Below are positions 18,786 through 27,570 of a stretch of 64,000 nucleotides of DNA, piece by piece; position 1 is the first letter of the stretch; each line of letters begins with the position of its first letter. Source of the stretch: CAVZTX01 sp963778375 (lineage in GTDB: Bacteria; Chloroflexota; Ktedonobacteria; Ktedonobacterales; Ktedonobacteraceae). Made by a program: the position numbers and the translations under genes. Location of the stretch: contig CAVZTX010000021.1 of assembly GCA_963778375.1 (NCBI GenBank), positions 233,463-297,462 on the forward strand, given 5' to 3'. The notes below the pieces were generated by a model, which did not search any database, had not been told where the DNA came from, and saw only the letters and a list, made by a program, of their open reading frames with translations.

Positions 18786-19595
18786 CTAATGTCCAAGCCG
18801 CTGTAGGAACTGTTGTACCTGATTTCGCTCTTCGGGCCAAAGTGGACGGAAACCTCCAGCATCGTTAATAAACACCACCTCTGTTCCCTGGAAACGGATA
18901 ATCATGTCGGGTTTCTTATCACCATTGACATCGACGAAGCTGAGTGTTACCGGTACCAGTTCATCGCCAGTACCATACAGTTGCGGACCTATGTAGATGC
19001 GCGCATGTGAGGCATCGCCACCAGGCATTTCAATGACCTCAATATGACCATTCAGATTAATAGCGATGAAGTGACTTGGCGAAGTAGCCGAGTCATTGTG
19101 CCCTACAACTGCATCGATTTGAAATGTACGTGGACGACCATAGTGTATGTCGTCAAGGGTTGTGCCGACCCAGCCGACCAGAAAAGCGAGTACCGTCCAG
19201 AGGGCAAGCATCCCAAGCATACCAATACCAAGGTAGAGCAGTGGATGTCCCTGGCGCAGTAAATCTCGCAGTCGGTGCTGTCGCTCTATTGGCATCCCCT
19301 TCGACTGTGGGGTCTTCGGAGGATTGCTGGGCATTCCAGGGATTCGCCGTGTTGCGGTACGCGGACGATTTTCCTGTACTTCATCTTCGTCATCGCCCTC
19401 AACATGCTGCCATTCCGCTACCTCATCATTGTTTTCTGTAGGTTGAGGACGTGGACGTGACGCACGTTGCACAACGGGAGTTGCTGCTGTAGTCACGATA
19501 GCAGGTGACCCCGATTTAGAGGCATCACCTGCTATGGGTCGATGACGTAATACACTACGAGGAGTTACATTATCACTTGTTTCCAAGATTGGCAT
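18786..19595 (-). CDS. Single-pass membrane protein with FG-GAP/VCBS-like extracytoplasmic domain
   Basis: 269 aa. About 125 residues of disordered, charged cytoplasmic sequence are followed by one membrane helix (LLYLGIGMLGMLALWTVLAF). The extracytoplasmic domain of about 120 residues contains DVNGDKKPD, a calcium-binding DxNxD motif of FG-GAP/VCBS repeats. No enzyme motif is present. The ATG at 19595 has GGAG upstream and is preferred over an upstream TTG. The function is unknown. Confidence 0.65.
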   Translation of the reverse strand: MPILETSDNVTPRSVLRHRPIAGDASKSGSPAIVTTAATPVVQRASRPRPQPTENNDEVAEWQHVEGDDEDEVQENRPRTATRRIPGMPSNPPKTPQSKGMPIERQHRLRDLLRQGHPLLYLGIGMLGMLALWTVLAFLVGWVGTTLDDIHYGRPRTFQIDAVVGHNDSATSPSHFIAINLNGHIEVIEMPGGDASHARIYIGPQLYGTGDELVPVTLSFVDVNGDKKPDMIIRFQGTEVVFINDAGGFRPLWPEERNQVQQFLQRLGH

Positions 19596-19946
19596 AGCCA
19601 GATTCTCCTTTCCTCTCAAGCTAAACCTTTAATTCTTCGATTACGGGAAGAAATACCAGTTATTCGCTGGAGGACCAAAACCACATCACTCACGTTTTTT
19701 AGGCATCATAATTGATACGTGAAGATACAAAGATATTGTACAGAGCTTGAAAAAATTTAAGATGAAATAAGATGGAGTGTTGCCCAAATGGATTGCTTGC
19801 TGAACAATAGAAGAGTTGCTAACGAAACGGTTGAAAAACAACCTACCGAAGGTGAAAGTTGTTAGGAATGAGGATTTCCAAATCTGTTCGACTCTCATAT
19901 TATAGCATAGGCCGGGCAGAAATTTCCAGGTGACTACAAGAAGCTT
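19596..19946. other. Non-coding interval
   Basis: A 70-codon minus frame at 19686-19898 has no ribosome site or domain. A small GGTTG-AAAAA-CAACC stem at 19829-19843 is the only structure seen. Confidence 0.5.
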
Positions 19947-20897
19947 TCACAAGTTTTCGTCTTGAAGCAGCGCTTCCAGATCTTGAGGGAGGGGAGCTTC
20001 CAGTTCCATCGGAAAGCCTGTGATAGGATGAGCGAATTGTAGTTGAAAGGCATGAAGAAACTGGCGTGAAAGTGCGTGGCTGTGATGCGTTCCACTTGCT
20101 CCATAGACTGGGTCACCGACAATGGGATGACCTATCGCCTTCAAGTGTACCCGAATCTGGTGTGTACGCCCCGTCTCCAGTTGGAGAAGCAATAATGTGT
20201 GGCGAATAAAGCGTTGCAGCACACGGAAGTGAGTGCGAGCCTCTCTACTGCTGGTAGACGTAATTGCCATTTGCTGACGATGACGTGGATCCCTACCTAT
20301 AGGAGCATCTATACTGCCTGCATCGAGTGCTACGACTCCTTCCACAAGAGCAAGGTAACGTTTGGTGATCTCGTGTCGTTTCATTTGCTCTACCAGAACT
20401 ACCTGCGTACGCCCGTTTTTAGCAACGAGAATCAGGCCAGATGTATCCTTATCAAGACGATGAACAATTCCTGGCCGCGTATCGCCTTCGACATCTTGCA
20501 CATCTGGATGGTATGCCAGTAGCGCATTGACCAATGTATCGTTGGAATGTCCAGGTGCGGGATGAACCACAATTCCCGCTGCCTTATTCACCACCAGCAA
20601 ATCGTTATCTTCATAGATGATATCGAGAGGCAAAGCCAGTGGCTGAGAATTATCTGACTGCGGTTTTGGGATGCGCAACATTACCTCTACCTCGTCGCCA
20701 TTCCTCAGGGCATAACCAGGTTTACTGGTTCGTCTATTCACAAGCACTGCTCCGCCGACAATTAGTTGTTGTGCTGCGGTACGAGAGATATCACTTAGAA
20801 TAGAGGCCAGGTAACGATCCAGCCGCTGACCCACTTCATCCGGCTGGATATTAAATGTGCGTTCCTCGTGGTGAACTGATGGTTGAGAGTTATACAT
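19947..20897 (-). CDS. rluD: Ribosomal large-subunit pseudouridine synthase, RluD family
   Basis: 316 aa. An N-terminal S4 RNA-binding domain (about 15-75, GQRLDRYLASIL) is followed by the catalytic domain with HRLDKDTSGLILVAK, whose Asp is the nucleophile, and GRTHQIRVHLKAIGHPIVGD. It isomerises uridines in 23S rRNA. The start is set at 20897, which overlaps the lspA stop by eight bases. A longer frame to 21002 would lie wholly inside lspA. The lspA-rluD pair is a common bacterial arrangement. Confidence 0.9.
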   Translation of the reverse strand: MYNSQPSVHHEERTFNIQPDEVGQRLDRYLASILSDISRTAAQQLIVGGAVLVNRRTSKPGYALRNGDEVEVMLRIPKPQSDNSQPLALPLDIIYEDNDLLVVNKAAGIVVHPAPGHSNDTLVNALLAYHPDVQDVEGDTRPGIVHRLDKDTSGLILVAKNGRTQVVLVEQMKRHEITKRYLALVEGVVALDAGSIDAPIGRDPRHRQQMAITSTSSREARTHFRVLQRFIRHTLLLLQLETGRTHQIRVHLKAIGHPIVGDPVYGASGTHHSHALSRQFLHAFQLQFAHPITGFPMELEAPLPQDLEALLQDENL

Positions 20898-21501
20898 CTT
20901 GCTCTGTAGTGCGCTGCGCTCCACTCGCGCTATTTGCAATCTTCGGGCTAGTAATAGTACTGGTTGTTTCCTCTTTTCCAGGAACATTACGAAATCCCCC
21001 AAACAGTAGCATTACGAATAATAAAAATACTCCCACAGAGATAGAGGCATCTGCGAGGTTAAAGATGGCGAAGCTGAAACCGATCTGAGGGATGCGGAAG
21101 AAGATGAAATCAACCACATAGCCACTATGGTGAGCTCTATCTATCAGATTTCCCAACGCTCCACCAATAATCATGCCGAAAATGAGCTTGATCGCTAGTG
21201 TTCCTGTATTCAGAAAGCGTAGATAGAGATAGGAGATCACCACTATTGCGGTCACAATGAGTACAATGAGCACTAGGCTATTCGAAAACAAACCAAACGC
21301 TGCCCCACTATTCCGAATGTAGTAGAGTGTGAGGTAATTCCCAATCAGCGTCGTCGGAGTTCCATTTAAAGTCAAGTTAGCAACGACCAGTGCCTTTGTC
21401 CACTGGTCGAGAGCGACAACGAGAATCACGACAAGCAATGCCAACCCATCATATATCCGTAGATGCCTTGCAGCCACGATAGTGTATTCTTCCTTTCTCA
21501 A
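20890..21501 (-). CDS. lspA: Lipoprotein signal peptidase II
   Basis: A 203-aa membrane protein with four transmembrane segments. The aspartyl-protease motifs are GGALGNLIDR and FNLADASI, whose aspartates form the active site, and YIRNSGAAFGLF is the usual LspA motif. It cleaves the signal peptide of diacylglyceryl-modified lipoproteins, such as the SsuA-like binding protein at 31003-32067. The C-terminal 35 residues are a hydrophilic extension. It is co-transcribed with rluD. Confidence 0.95.
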   Translation of the reverse strand: MRKEEYTIVAARHLRIYDGLALLVVILVVALDQWTKALVVANLTLNGTPTTLIGNYLTLYYIRNSGAAFGLFSNSLVLIVLIVTAIVVISYLYLRFLNTGTLAIKLIFGMIIGGALGNLIDRAHHSGYVVDFIFFRIPQIGFSFAIFNLADASISVGVFLLFVMLLFGGFRNVPGKEETTSTITSPKIANSASGAQRTTEQDV

Positions 21502-21610
21502 ATTCCTCGGCGATAGAACGAGTACGTGTATTGTACCCGATCTATCGCTGCTTGAAAAGGCTTAGTCTGACATTCACTCATAATACCCAGAGAGTGATGA
21601 GTGGTTGCGG

Positions 21611-21655
21611 TTGTGACACTTGTATCAGTTGTCCCAGTTGTACTGTTTGTACAGG
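21611..21655. repeat. Five tandem degenerate 9-bp units beginning TTGT
   Basis: TTGTGACAC, TTGTATCAG, TTGTCCCAG, TTGTACTGT and TTGTACAGG follow one another without gaps between lspA and the TraR-family gene. Four bases are constant and five vary. Comparable 9-bp periodicity occurs at 49460-49513 and 7139-7165. Confidence 0.7.
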
Positions 21656-21664
21656 GTATAGATC

Positions 21665-22063
21665 TTAAGAAGTTTGTTCAGGATAGAGTTCTTCCTGGCT
21701 GAGGTTTCTTTGCTCTAACTGTTCCTCGCATTTCACGTCACGCGATGCCCAGGGAATCGCTTCCAGTCGTTTCTCAGGAATAGGTTGACCGCAATTCACA
21801 CATTTCCCATATGTTCCCTCGTCAATGCGCCGTAGTGCAGCCTCTACCTCAGTGAGTAATGCCTGTTCATTGACCGAAATTGACTGCTCAGCTTGTGTCT
21901 CGTTAAAGTCAACCGCAGTCTCCTCAAAATCTTGAGGGCCATCACTTGCCTCAATAGGATCAACTGGTTGGGGATGTGCCTCCGTTAAACCTGCCAGGTT
22001 TGACCGCAATTCATCTCGTTTTGCCTCAAGTCGAGTTCTCATTTTGTTCAAATCGATAGTCAT
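21665..22063 (-). CDS. TraR/DksA-family zinc-finger-like protein
   Basis: 132 aa. An N-terminal coiled coil (about 1-35, 60-85) with acidic residues is followed by a DksA-type finger. The cysteines are C88-x2-C91 and C112, but the third family cysteine is D109 (ASRDVKC). The finger is therefore CCDC rather than CCCC. Such proteins bind RNA polymerase in the secondary channel or act as general stress proteins. It lies upstream of lspA, a frequent neighbour. Confidence 0.85.
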   Translation of the reverse strand: MTIDLNKMRTRLEAKRDELRSNLAGLTEAHPQPVDPIEASDGPQDFEETAVDFNETQAEQSISVNEQALLTEVEAALRRIDEGTYGKCVNCGQPIPEKRLEAIPWASRDVKCEEQLEQRNLSQEELYPEQTS

Positions 22064-22160
22064 AGAAATCTTCCTTTCTATTCGTTTCTATGACATCTAT
22101 TCTAACGTATTTTTGGAGGTTTGGAACAGGTCTTTAGGAAAATCACATTTGATCACCTGA

Positions 22161-22197
22161 CGACAAGTCCGATCGGAGCCGCTTGACCGGACTGTCG
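22161..22197. terminator. Hairpin after kamB
   Basis: CGACAAGTCCG pairs with CGGACTGTCG with one bulged base. It lies between kamB and the TraR-family gene, both on the minus strand, and probably ends the kdd-kamB transcript. Confidence 0.4.
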
Positions 22198-22220
22198 TAC
22201 CTAGTGAAAAGGTGAGACAG

Positions 22221-22240
22221 CACTAGTGACCGGTTGTAAC
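22221..22240 (-). promoter_or_regulatory. Copy of the motif found upstream of tetR
   Basis: On the minus strand it reads GTTACAACCGGTCACTAGTG, near-identical to GTACAACCGTCACTAGTG at 7131-7148. It lies about 160 bp upstream of the TraR-family start and just after kamB. Confidence 0.4.
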
Positions 22241-22273
22241 TGTCTTCCTTCTAGTGTTGGATACGTTGGTGGG

Positions 22274-23380
22274 TTACAGACTCCGATCCTCGGATAGCCC
22301 TGACTCTACATCAAGAATAGGTGGATGCTCCACAGGCAATTCCTTAGTGAGAGCATCCAGTAGCTCGCGAGATGTGCATACATATTCTGGTGTATAAGGG
22401 TTAAGCGTTAAGGCTAGAATACGAAGTGAACCAACTACACGCACATATAATCCCTGTCCGGCTAACTGCAGCAGTACAGCCAAATGGCAAAATATTTTTG
22501 TTGCATCTGCAACCACCAATTCAGCTTGATTAGTCGAGATATTCTTAGGCCCTGACAAGTGCGCTAATAGCTCTCGAGAAAGTTCTTCAGTAAAAGCACC
22601 TCTCAGCAGATAGACAGAGCGTGGATGGTTTTGCATATGAGCGACTATCCATTGAGCTTCCAACGAAGCTTCAAATGTGCCGGAATAGCAAATTATTTCT
22701 CCCAGTTCATTATCTTCAATGGAGAAAGCGAGTAGGCGAACATGCGGATGCCAGTTCCTATAGGCATCAAACCATTGTGTCTGTTGTGTGGTCAGACGAC
22801 GAAATACGTCGACGGTGCGCCGGGCAACAAGTTCCGGTGTAGCAGCTACACTAGCACCAGTGCAGAGAATGCATGCATCTGTAATATCGGGAGCAGCAGT
22901 TCCAACTCGGTTAATCGCTCCATCCACAATGGCTAAACGAGTGCCATATTCATGCAATCGGTCAAGGGCGCTTCGTAGGTCACGTAGTAAAGTGGGACCA
23001 GCGATAACAATGCGTCCGGGGTGTAGTACACGTGCAAGCATCACAGGGCCCAAGTCAGTTCTACCAGGCAACTGTAAAAGTCGCTCAACCTCTGCACCTC
23101 CATTTTCGGCCTGACGCAGCAGGTTGTCTGTAGTAATCACCAGCAGTCCTGCTTGTGGAATATATCTTGGTTTTGCTAGGCCCGTCAGCGCATCGACTGC
23201 CTCCCCGTCTAATCCAAGGGAAGTTAGTGCCAGTTCGCTGGAATGATATAAATTCTCGCCCAGCAATGTCTTTAGCAAGTGATTAGTCACGGTCGTTTTA
23301 CCGACATTCTTTGCGAGACCGATCAGAGAGAGACGTGAGATATCGGCCTGGGCTACAATATAGGCAAGATCACTCGTCAT
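22274..23380 (-). CDS. kamB: Lysine 5,6-aminomutase reactivase subunit KamB-like P-loop protein
   Basis: 368 aa. A P-loop GLAKNVGKTT lies at residues 21-30. The conserved blocks ALTSLGLDGEAVDALT, GPVMLARV, IAGPTLLRDL and LAIVDGAINR match, from memory of the family, KamB of lysine-fermentation clusters. The proposed role is to reactivate the B12-dependent lysine 5,6-aminomutase with KamC. KamC and the mutase subunits (KamD/E) are not in this window. It starts 13 bp after kdd on the same strand, forming an operon. Confidence 0.8.
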   Translation of the reverse strand: MTSDLAYIVAQADISRLSLIGLAKNVGKTTVTNHLLKTLLGENLYHSSELALTSLGLDGEAVDALTGLAKPRYIPQAGLLVITTDNLLRQAENGGAEVERLLQLPGRTDLGPVMLARVLHPGRIVIAGPTLLRDLRSALDRLHEYGTRLAIVDGAINRVGTAAPDITDACILCTGASVAATPELVARRTVDVFRRLTTQQTQWFDAYRNWHPHVRLLAFSIEDNELGEIICYSGTFEASLEAQWIVAHMQNHPRSVYLLRGAFTEELSRELLAHLSGPKNISTNQAELVVADATKIFCHLAVLLQLAGQGLYVRVVGSLRILALTLNPYTPEYVCTSRELLDALTKELPVEHPPILDVESGLSEDRSL

Positions 23381-23393
23381 ATCTTCCTTCTAG

Positions 23394-24455
23394 CTATCCA
23401 AATCGTCGCTCAAAGATGATTCGCAGGATTGGGTAGTCACGCAGTAACTGCAAAGCATAGGCTCCGCAATCTGGCATATAGCCATTCCCAAGGTGCATCT
23501 CAACCTGACGAGCCATCCCCTCGGCTCCTAGCGCCGCCGTAGTGAAACTGGTAGCCATGCTGAAAAAGAGAATACGCCCATCCGCTTTCGTAAGTAGAAT
23601 CGTAGCGAATTCAGTATTGGGAACATTGACGACATTAATCGTGAAGTCTGCCTGGTATTCGTGGCCTTTGCTAGCGTTCCGTACCTGCTCGACTAGTTCT
23701 AGTGGGTGTGTTGCATCCCCCTGTATAAGCACGTCGGCGGCATCCAGGGCTGCAACATCTTGTAGCGCCTTCTTGCTATATTCTATAGCAACAATCTCAC
23801 TATTAGTACCAAGGGTTTGACGCAATGCACACAGCGTTAGCAGCCCGGCTGTGCCGCCAGCTCCAAGTACGGCGATGCGCTGCCCTGGGCGAGCCATAGA
23901 TGACACACGAGAAGGAGCACCTGCAACATCTAATGCCGCAACTACAAGCTCCTGTGGTAGATCGCCTGGGAGCTTAGTGATCGGATTGTTACGAAAGAAA
24001 ATTGCTTTGCCCTCAACATCTACTTCAGAACGGTCTAGATGCACCGCACGAATTCGTTCCAGGTATAGCGGTAGCCAGCTTAATGACGTCAAGCTAATCA
24101 CAGCATCTCCTACAGTCAGGCCATGTTTTATAGCAAATGGTTCATCGAGCTGTTCGATCGTGCCAATCAGCACACCGCCTGAGCCAGTGACAGGATTATG
24201 CATTTTTCCCCGCTGGGCTACGATATCGAGGATATGTTTGCTCATCCTGTCTGGGTCCCGCCCACATACTTTCGCAATCTGGGTGAAGCTGGCAGAATCG
24301 ATATGCAGTTTGTGAACATTGATGAGTGTCTCCGTAGGACGAGCGAGAGGGGTGTTATCGAGTTTCCAGGCGGATTGTGGTAGACTGTTCTTCGGTTCAA
24401 TACTGCGGTGTAGTCCATGACTATAAGAATTTTCTAAATCACCGAGTGATAACAT
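23394..24455 (-). CDS. kdd: L-erythro-3,5-diaminohexanoate dehydrogenase
   Basis: 353 aa. Family blocks include HRSIEPKNSLPQSAWKLDN, HIDSASFTQI, NPVTGSGGVLIGTI and the Rossmann loop VLGAGGTAGLLTL. This is the Kdd enzyme of lysine fermentation, which oxidatively deaminates 3,5-diaminohexanoate to 3-keto-5-aminohexanoate using NAD(P). Length and order of blocks fit the family. It is the first gene of the kdd-kamB unit, and kal lies about 17 kb away. Confidence 0.85.
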   Translation of the reverse strand: MLSLGDLENSYSHGLHRSIEPKNSLPQSAWKLDNTPLARPTETLINVHKLHIDSASFTQIAKVCGRDPDRMSKHILDIVAQRGKMHNPVTGSGGVLIGTIEQLDEPFAIKHGLTVGDAVISLTSLSWLPLYLERIRAVHLDRSEVDVEGKAIFFRNNPITKLPGDLPQELVVAALDVAGAPSRVSSMARPGQRIAVLGAGGTAGLLTLCALRQTLGTNSEIVAIEYSKKALQDVAALDAADVLIQGDATHPLELVEQVRNASKGHEYQADFTINVVNVPNTEFATILLTKADGRILFFSMATSFTTAALGAEGMARQVEMHLGNGYMPDCGAYALQLLRDYPILRIIFERRFG

Positions 24456-24645
24456 AATTACTTTCCCTCAACAGCATATTGCTCAACCATCATGCATGAT
24501 ACGTTATAGCACTTTAAAACGTGAAAAGAGTAGAGCTATGCGGCCCATTAGGCCTATTGATGGGGCTGAAATTGTGGCTAATTTCATACGTATGCTATCC
24601 TAATAAAGGATATATAAACGTATTAAACCAACAAGGATACCTGGT

Positions 24646-26688
24646 ATGACAGTACCGCAACATGACGACGTACCCGATGCAGCCTCAATAATAGAACTGG
24701 ATACGCTTTCAATTTTTACCGACTTCGACCTATATCTGTTTGGCCAGGGTAAACATTACCGCATCTATAAAAAGATGGGTGCGCACCCCCGTACTCTCAA
24801 CGGTGTGGAAGGCGTCAATTTCGCTGTATGGGCACCTAATGCGCTCTCTGTCTCCGTCATAGGAGATTTCAATGAGTGGAATCGCGGGGTCAACCTGATG
24901 CACCTGCGGCACAACGATTTAGGTGTTTGGGAGTGCTTTGTACCGGGTGTACACGTGGGTGCACTCTACAAGTATGCCATCCACTCGCGATTCAATAACT
25001 ACGCTGTTGATAAGACCGATCCCTTTAGTTTTGCTATGGAATTGCGGCCAAAAACTGCGAGCATTGTCACGGATATCTACCAGCACCACTGGCAAGATGA
25101 CGCATGGATGCAGGTGCGTGACAAACACCAGCAACTAAGCTCTCCCATCTCGATCTATGAGGTGCATCTTGGATCATGGCGGCATGTACCTGAACGACAT
25201 AAGGAAGGCGAGCCTGAAGAAGATCGCTTTATGACCTATCGTGAGCTGGCTCACGCGCTTGGAGCGTATGTCAAAGATATGGGCTTTACCCATGTTGAAT
25301 TGTTACCTATTATGGAGTATCCCTATGATGGTTCGTGGGGTTATCAAGTTACCGGTTACTACGCACCAACGAGCCGCTTTGGTACGCCTGAAGACTTTCA
25401 ATACTTCGTCGATTACCTGCACCAGCAAGGCATAGGTGTTCTCCTAGACTGGGTCCCTTCGCATTTCCCCAAAGATGGTACCGCACTCAGTTACTTCGAC
25501 GGTACCCACCTTTATGAATACGCCGATTCACGTAAGGGCGAGCACAAGGAGTGGGGTACATACGTCTTTGACTACGGGCGCAGTGAGGTGAGGAACTTCC
25601 TCATCGCAAATGCACTTTTCTGGTTGAGGGAGTATCACATTGATGGTTTGCGCGTCGATGCGGTTGCATCAATGCTCTACCTTGACTACCTGCGTAAGTC
25701 TGGTGAATGGATAGCCAATCAGTATGGCGGCCGGGAGAATCTGGAGGCGGTGGCTTTTCTTCGCCAACTGAACGAGGCAGTCTATGCAGAAGAACCTGGA
25801 ACACTGACTATCGCCGAGGAGTCCACTGCCTGGCCCCTGGTATCTCGCCCGACCTATGTAGGAGGGCTAGGATTTAGCATGAAGTGGAATATGGGTTGGA
25901 TGCACGACATGCTCGATTACATGAAGCTTGACCCGATCTTCCGACGCTATCATCACAATGACATCACCTTCTCGCTGATGTACGCGTACAATGAGAATTT
26001 TGTGCTGCCACTTTCTCATGACGAGGTTGTGCATGTAAAGGGTTCCTTGATTAACAAGATGCCCGGTGACCTCTGGCAAAAGTTCGCCAATCTGCGTACC
26101 TTCTATGGCTATATGTGGGGGCACCCTGGGAAAAAGCTGCTGTTCATGGGTGGAGAGTTTGGGCAATGGCACGAGTGGAATTTCACGGAAAGTCTTGATT
26201 GGCACTTGCTTGAGCCACCCAGTGATCCGCACCATGCCCAACTGCAAGACTTCGTACGCGACCTGAATTTGCTCTATCAGCAGGAACAGGCATTAAGTGA
26301 GCTGGATGATCAGCCGGAGGGTTTCTCCTGGATAGATCCTCACGATTCCGACAACAGCGTCATATCCTTTATGCGCCGGAGTAAAAAAGAGCAGGATACG
26401 CTCGTCTTTATATGTAATTACACTCCTGTGCCACGTCACGGTTACCGGCTAGGCGTGCCACACGCGGGTGAGTATTATGAAGTAATCAATAGTGATGCCG
26501 TTCGCTATGGCGGTAGCGGGCTGGAGAACAAGCAACCTATGCCAAGTGGACTGACTCGCTGGCAATCTTGTGCCCATTCTATTCTCCTAACACTGCCACC
26601 ACTCGCCACCGTCATTTTGAAGCGGCGAACAACCCAAATAGATAATTTGGAAGAAGTGAGTACAGAAGATGAGTCGCAACAATCATAG
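24646..26688 (+). CDS. glgB: 1,4-alpha-glucan branching enzyme (GH13)
   Basis: 680 aa. A carbohydrate-binding module (CBM48, about 45-130) is followed by a GH13 barrel and an all-beta C-terminal domain. The catalytic residues are D338 (GLRVDAVASML), the Glu in IAEESTAWP (391/392) and the Asp in LSHDEVVHVK. It makes alpha-1,6 branches in glycogen. No other glycogen gene is adjacent. The last 20 bases overlap the next gene, so the two are probably coupled. Confidence 0.95.
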   Translation: MTVPQHDDVPDAASIIELDTLSIFTDFDLYLFGQGKHYRIYKKMGAHPRTLNGVEGVNFAVWAPNALSVSVIGDFNEWNRGVNLMHLRHNDLGVWECFVPGVHVGALYKYAIHSRFNNYAVDKTDPFSFAMELRPKTASIVTDIYQHHWQDDAWMQVRDKHQQLSSPISIYEVHLGSWRHVPERHKEGEPEEDRFMTYRELAHALGAYVKDMGFTHVELLPIMEYPYDGSWGYQVTGYYAPTSRFGTPEDFQYFVDYLHQQGIGVLLDWVPSHFPKDGTALSYFDGTHLYEYADSRKGEHKEWGTYVFDYGRSEVRNFLIANALFWLREYHIDGLRVDAVASMLYLDYLRKSGEWIANQYGGRENLEAVAFLRQLNEAVYAEEPGTLTIAEESTAWPLVSRPTYVGGLGFSMKWNMGWMHDMLDYMKLDPIFRRYHHNDITFSLMYAYNENFVLPLSHDEVVHVKGSLINKMPGDLWQKFANLRTFYGYMWGHPGKKLLFMGGEFGQWHEWNFTESLDWHLLEPPSDPHHAQLQDFVRDLNLLYQQEQALSELDDQPEGFSWIDPHDSDNSVISFMRRSKKEQDTLVFICNYTPVPRHGYRLGVPHAGEYYEVINSDAVRYGGSGLENKQPMPSGLTRWQSCAHSILLTLPPLATVILKRRTTQIDNLEEVSTEDESQQS

Positions 26689-27559
26689 TATGTCAAATAA
26701 CAACCGGAAGAATGGAAAATCTCCGCGCTACCGCCCCTCAGCGAAAGGCCACCGTCCGGCAACTGAAGACGAGCGATTGCTCCATCGACCAACGCAGCCG
26801 CTGGTCAGCCCTGCGGACCCTATGCCACAAGAACAGGTCAAAGAAGAAGAGCATGCCCTTGATCGTGCACTTCACTACGATTTTACCCTCACCGATCCTT
26901 GGCGCGTATTCCGCATTATGAGCGAATTCGTCGAGGGTTTCGATGAGCTTTCCCATATTCCACCCTCCGTGGCCATCTTTGGCTCGGCACGTACAAAACC
27001 GGATAGTCCCATGTATGCGGCAGCAGTAGAGACTGCCCGCTTACTAGCAGAGGCAGGTTTTGGCATCATTACCGGTGGCGGTCCTGGAATCATGGAAGCC
27101 GGCAATAAAGGTGGGCAGGAAGGCGGCAACGTCTCGATTGGCTGCAACATCGAACTTCCCTTTGAGCAGGGCCCAAATCCATACCTCGACATCTCTATTG
27201 ACTTCCACTACTTCTTTGTACGTAAGACGATGTTTGTCAAATACGCAGAGGCGTTCGTGATCTTTCCCGGCGGCTTTGGCACGATGGATGAACTCTTCGA
27301 GGCTCTACTCCTGATTCAGACCAAGAAAGTGAGCCACTTCCCCGTTATCCTCTACGGCTCAAAGTACTGGGAAGGCCTGATTCAATGGATTCGGGAGGTT
27401 ATGCTCACCTCTGAAATGATCCTTCCAGAGGATGCTGGTCTGCTCCTCATTTCGGACGACCCACAAGAGATTCGTGATATTGTCATCGAGGCCTATTCGG
27501 AGAGTTATCGTCAGGAGCGTGCCAATCCAGCTAATCATAGGGAGCAGTCAATTCGCTAA
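26669..27559 (+). CDS. LOG-family (TIGR00730-like) nucleotide-phosphate hydrolase
   Basis: A 296-aa Rossmann-fold protein with GGGPGIMEAGNKGG and PGGFGTMDELFEALLL, the LOG motifs that bind and cleave nucleoside 5-prime monophosphates. The family includes cytokinin riboside monophosphate phosphoribohydrolases and PpnN-like nucleosidases. It has an N-terminal basic extension of about 70 residues, longer than simple LOG proteins. It overlaps glgB by 20 bp. The substrate is not determined. Confidence 0.85.
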   Translation: MSRNNHSMSNNNRKNGKSPRYRPSAKGHRPATEDERLLHRPTQPLVSPADPMPQEQVKEEEHALDRALHYDFTLTDPWRVFRIMSEFVEGFDELSHIPPSVAIFGSARTKPDSPMYAAAVETARLLAEAGFGIITGGGPGIMEAGNKGGQEGGNVSIGCNIELPFEQGPNPYLDISIDFHYFFVRKTMFVKYAEAFVIFPGGFGTMDELFEALLLIQTKKVSHFPVILYGSKYWEGLIQWIREVMLTSEMILPEDAGLLLISDDPQEIRDIVIEAYSESYRQERANPANHREQSIR

Positions 27560-27570
27560 GGGTTTCTCTA

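Noticed and set aside
19686..19898. 70-codon minus frame
   Set aside because: No ribosome site or domain, and AT-rich chance composition.
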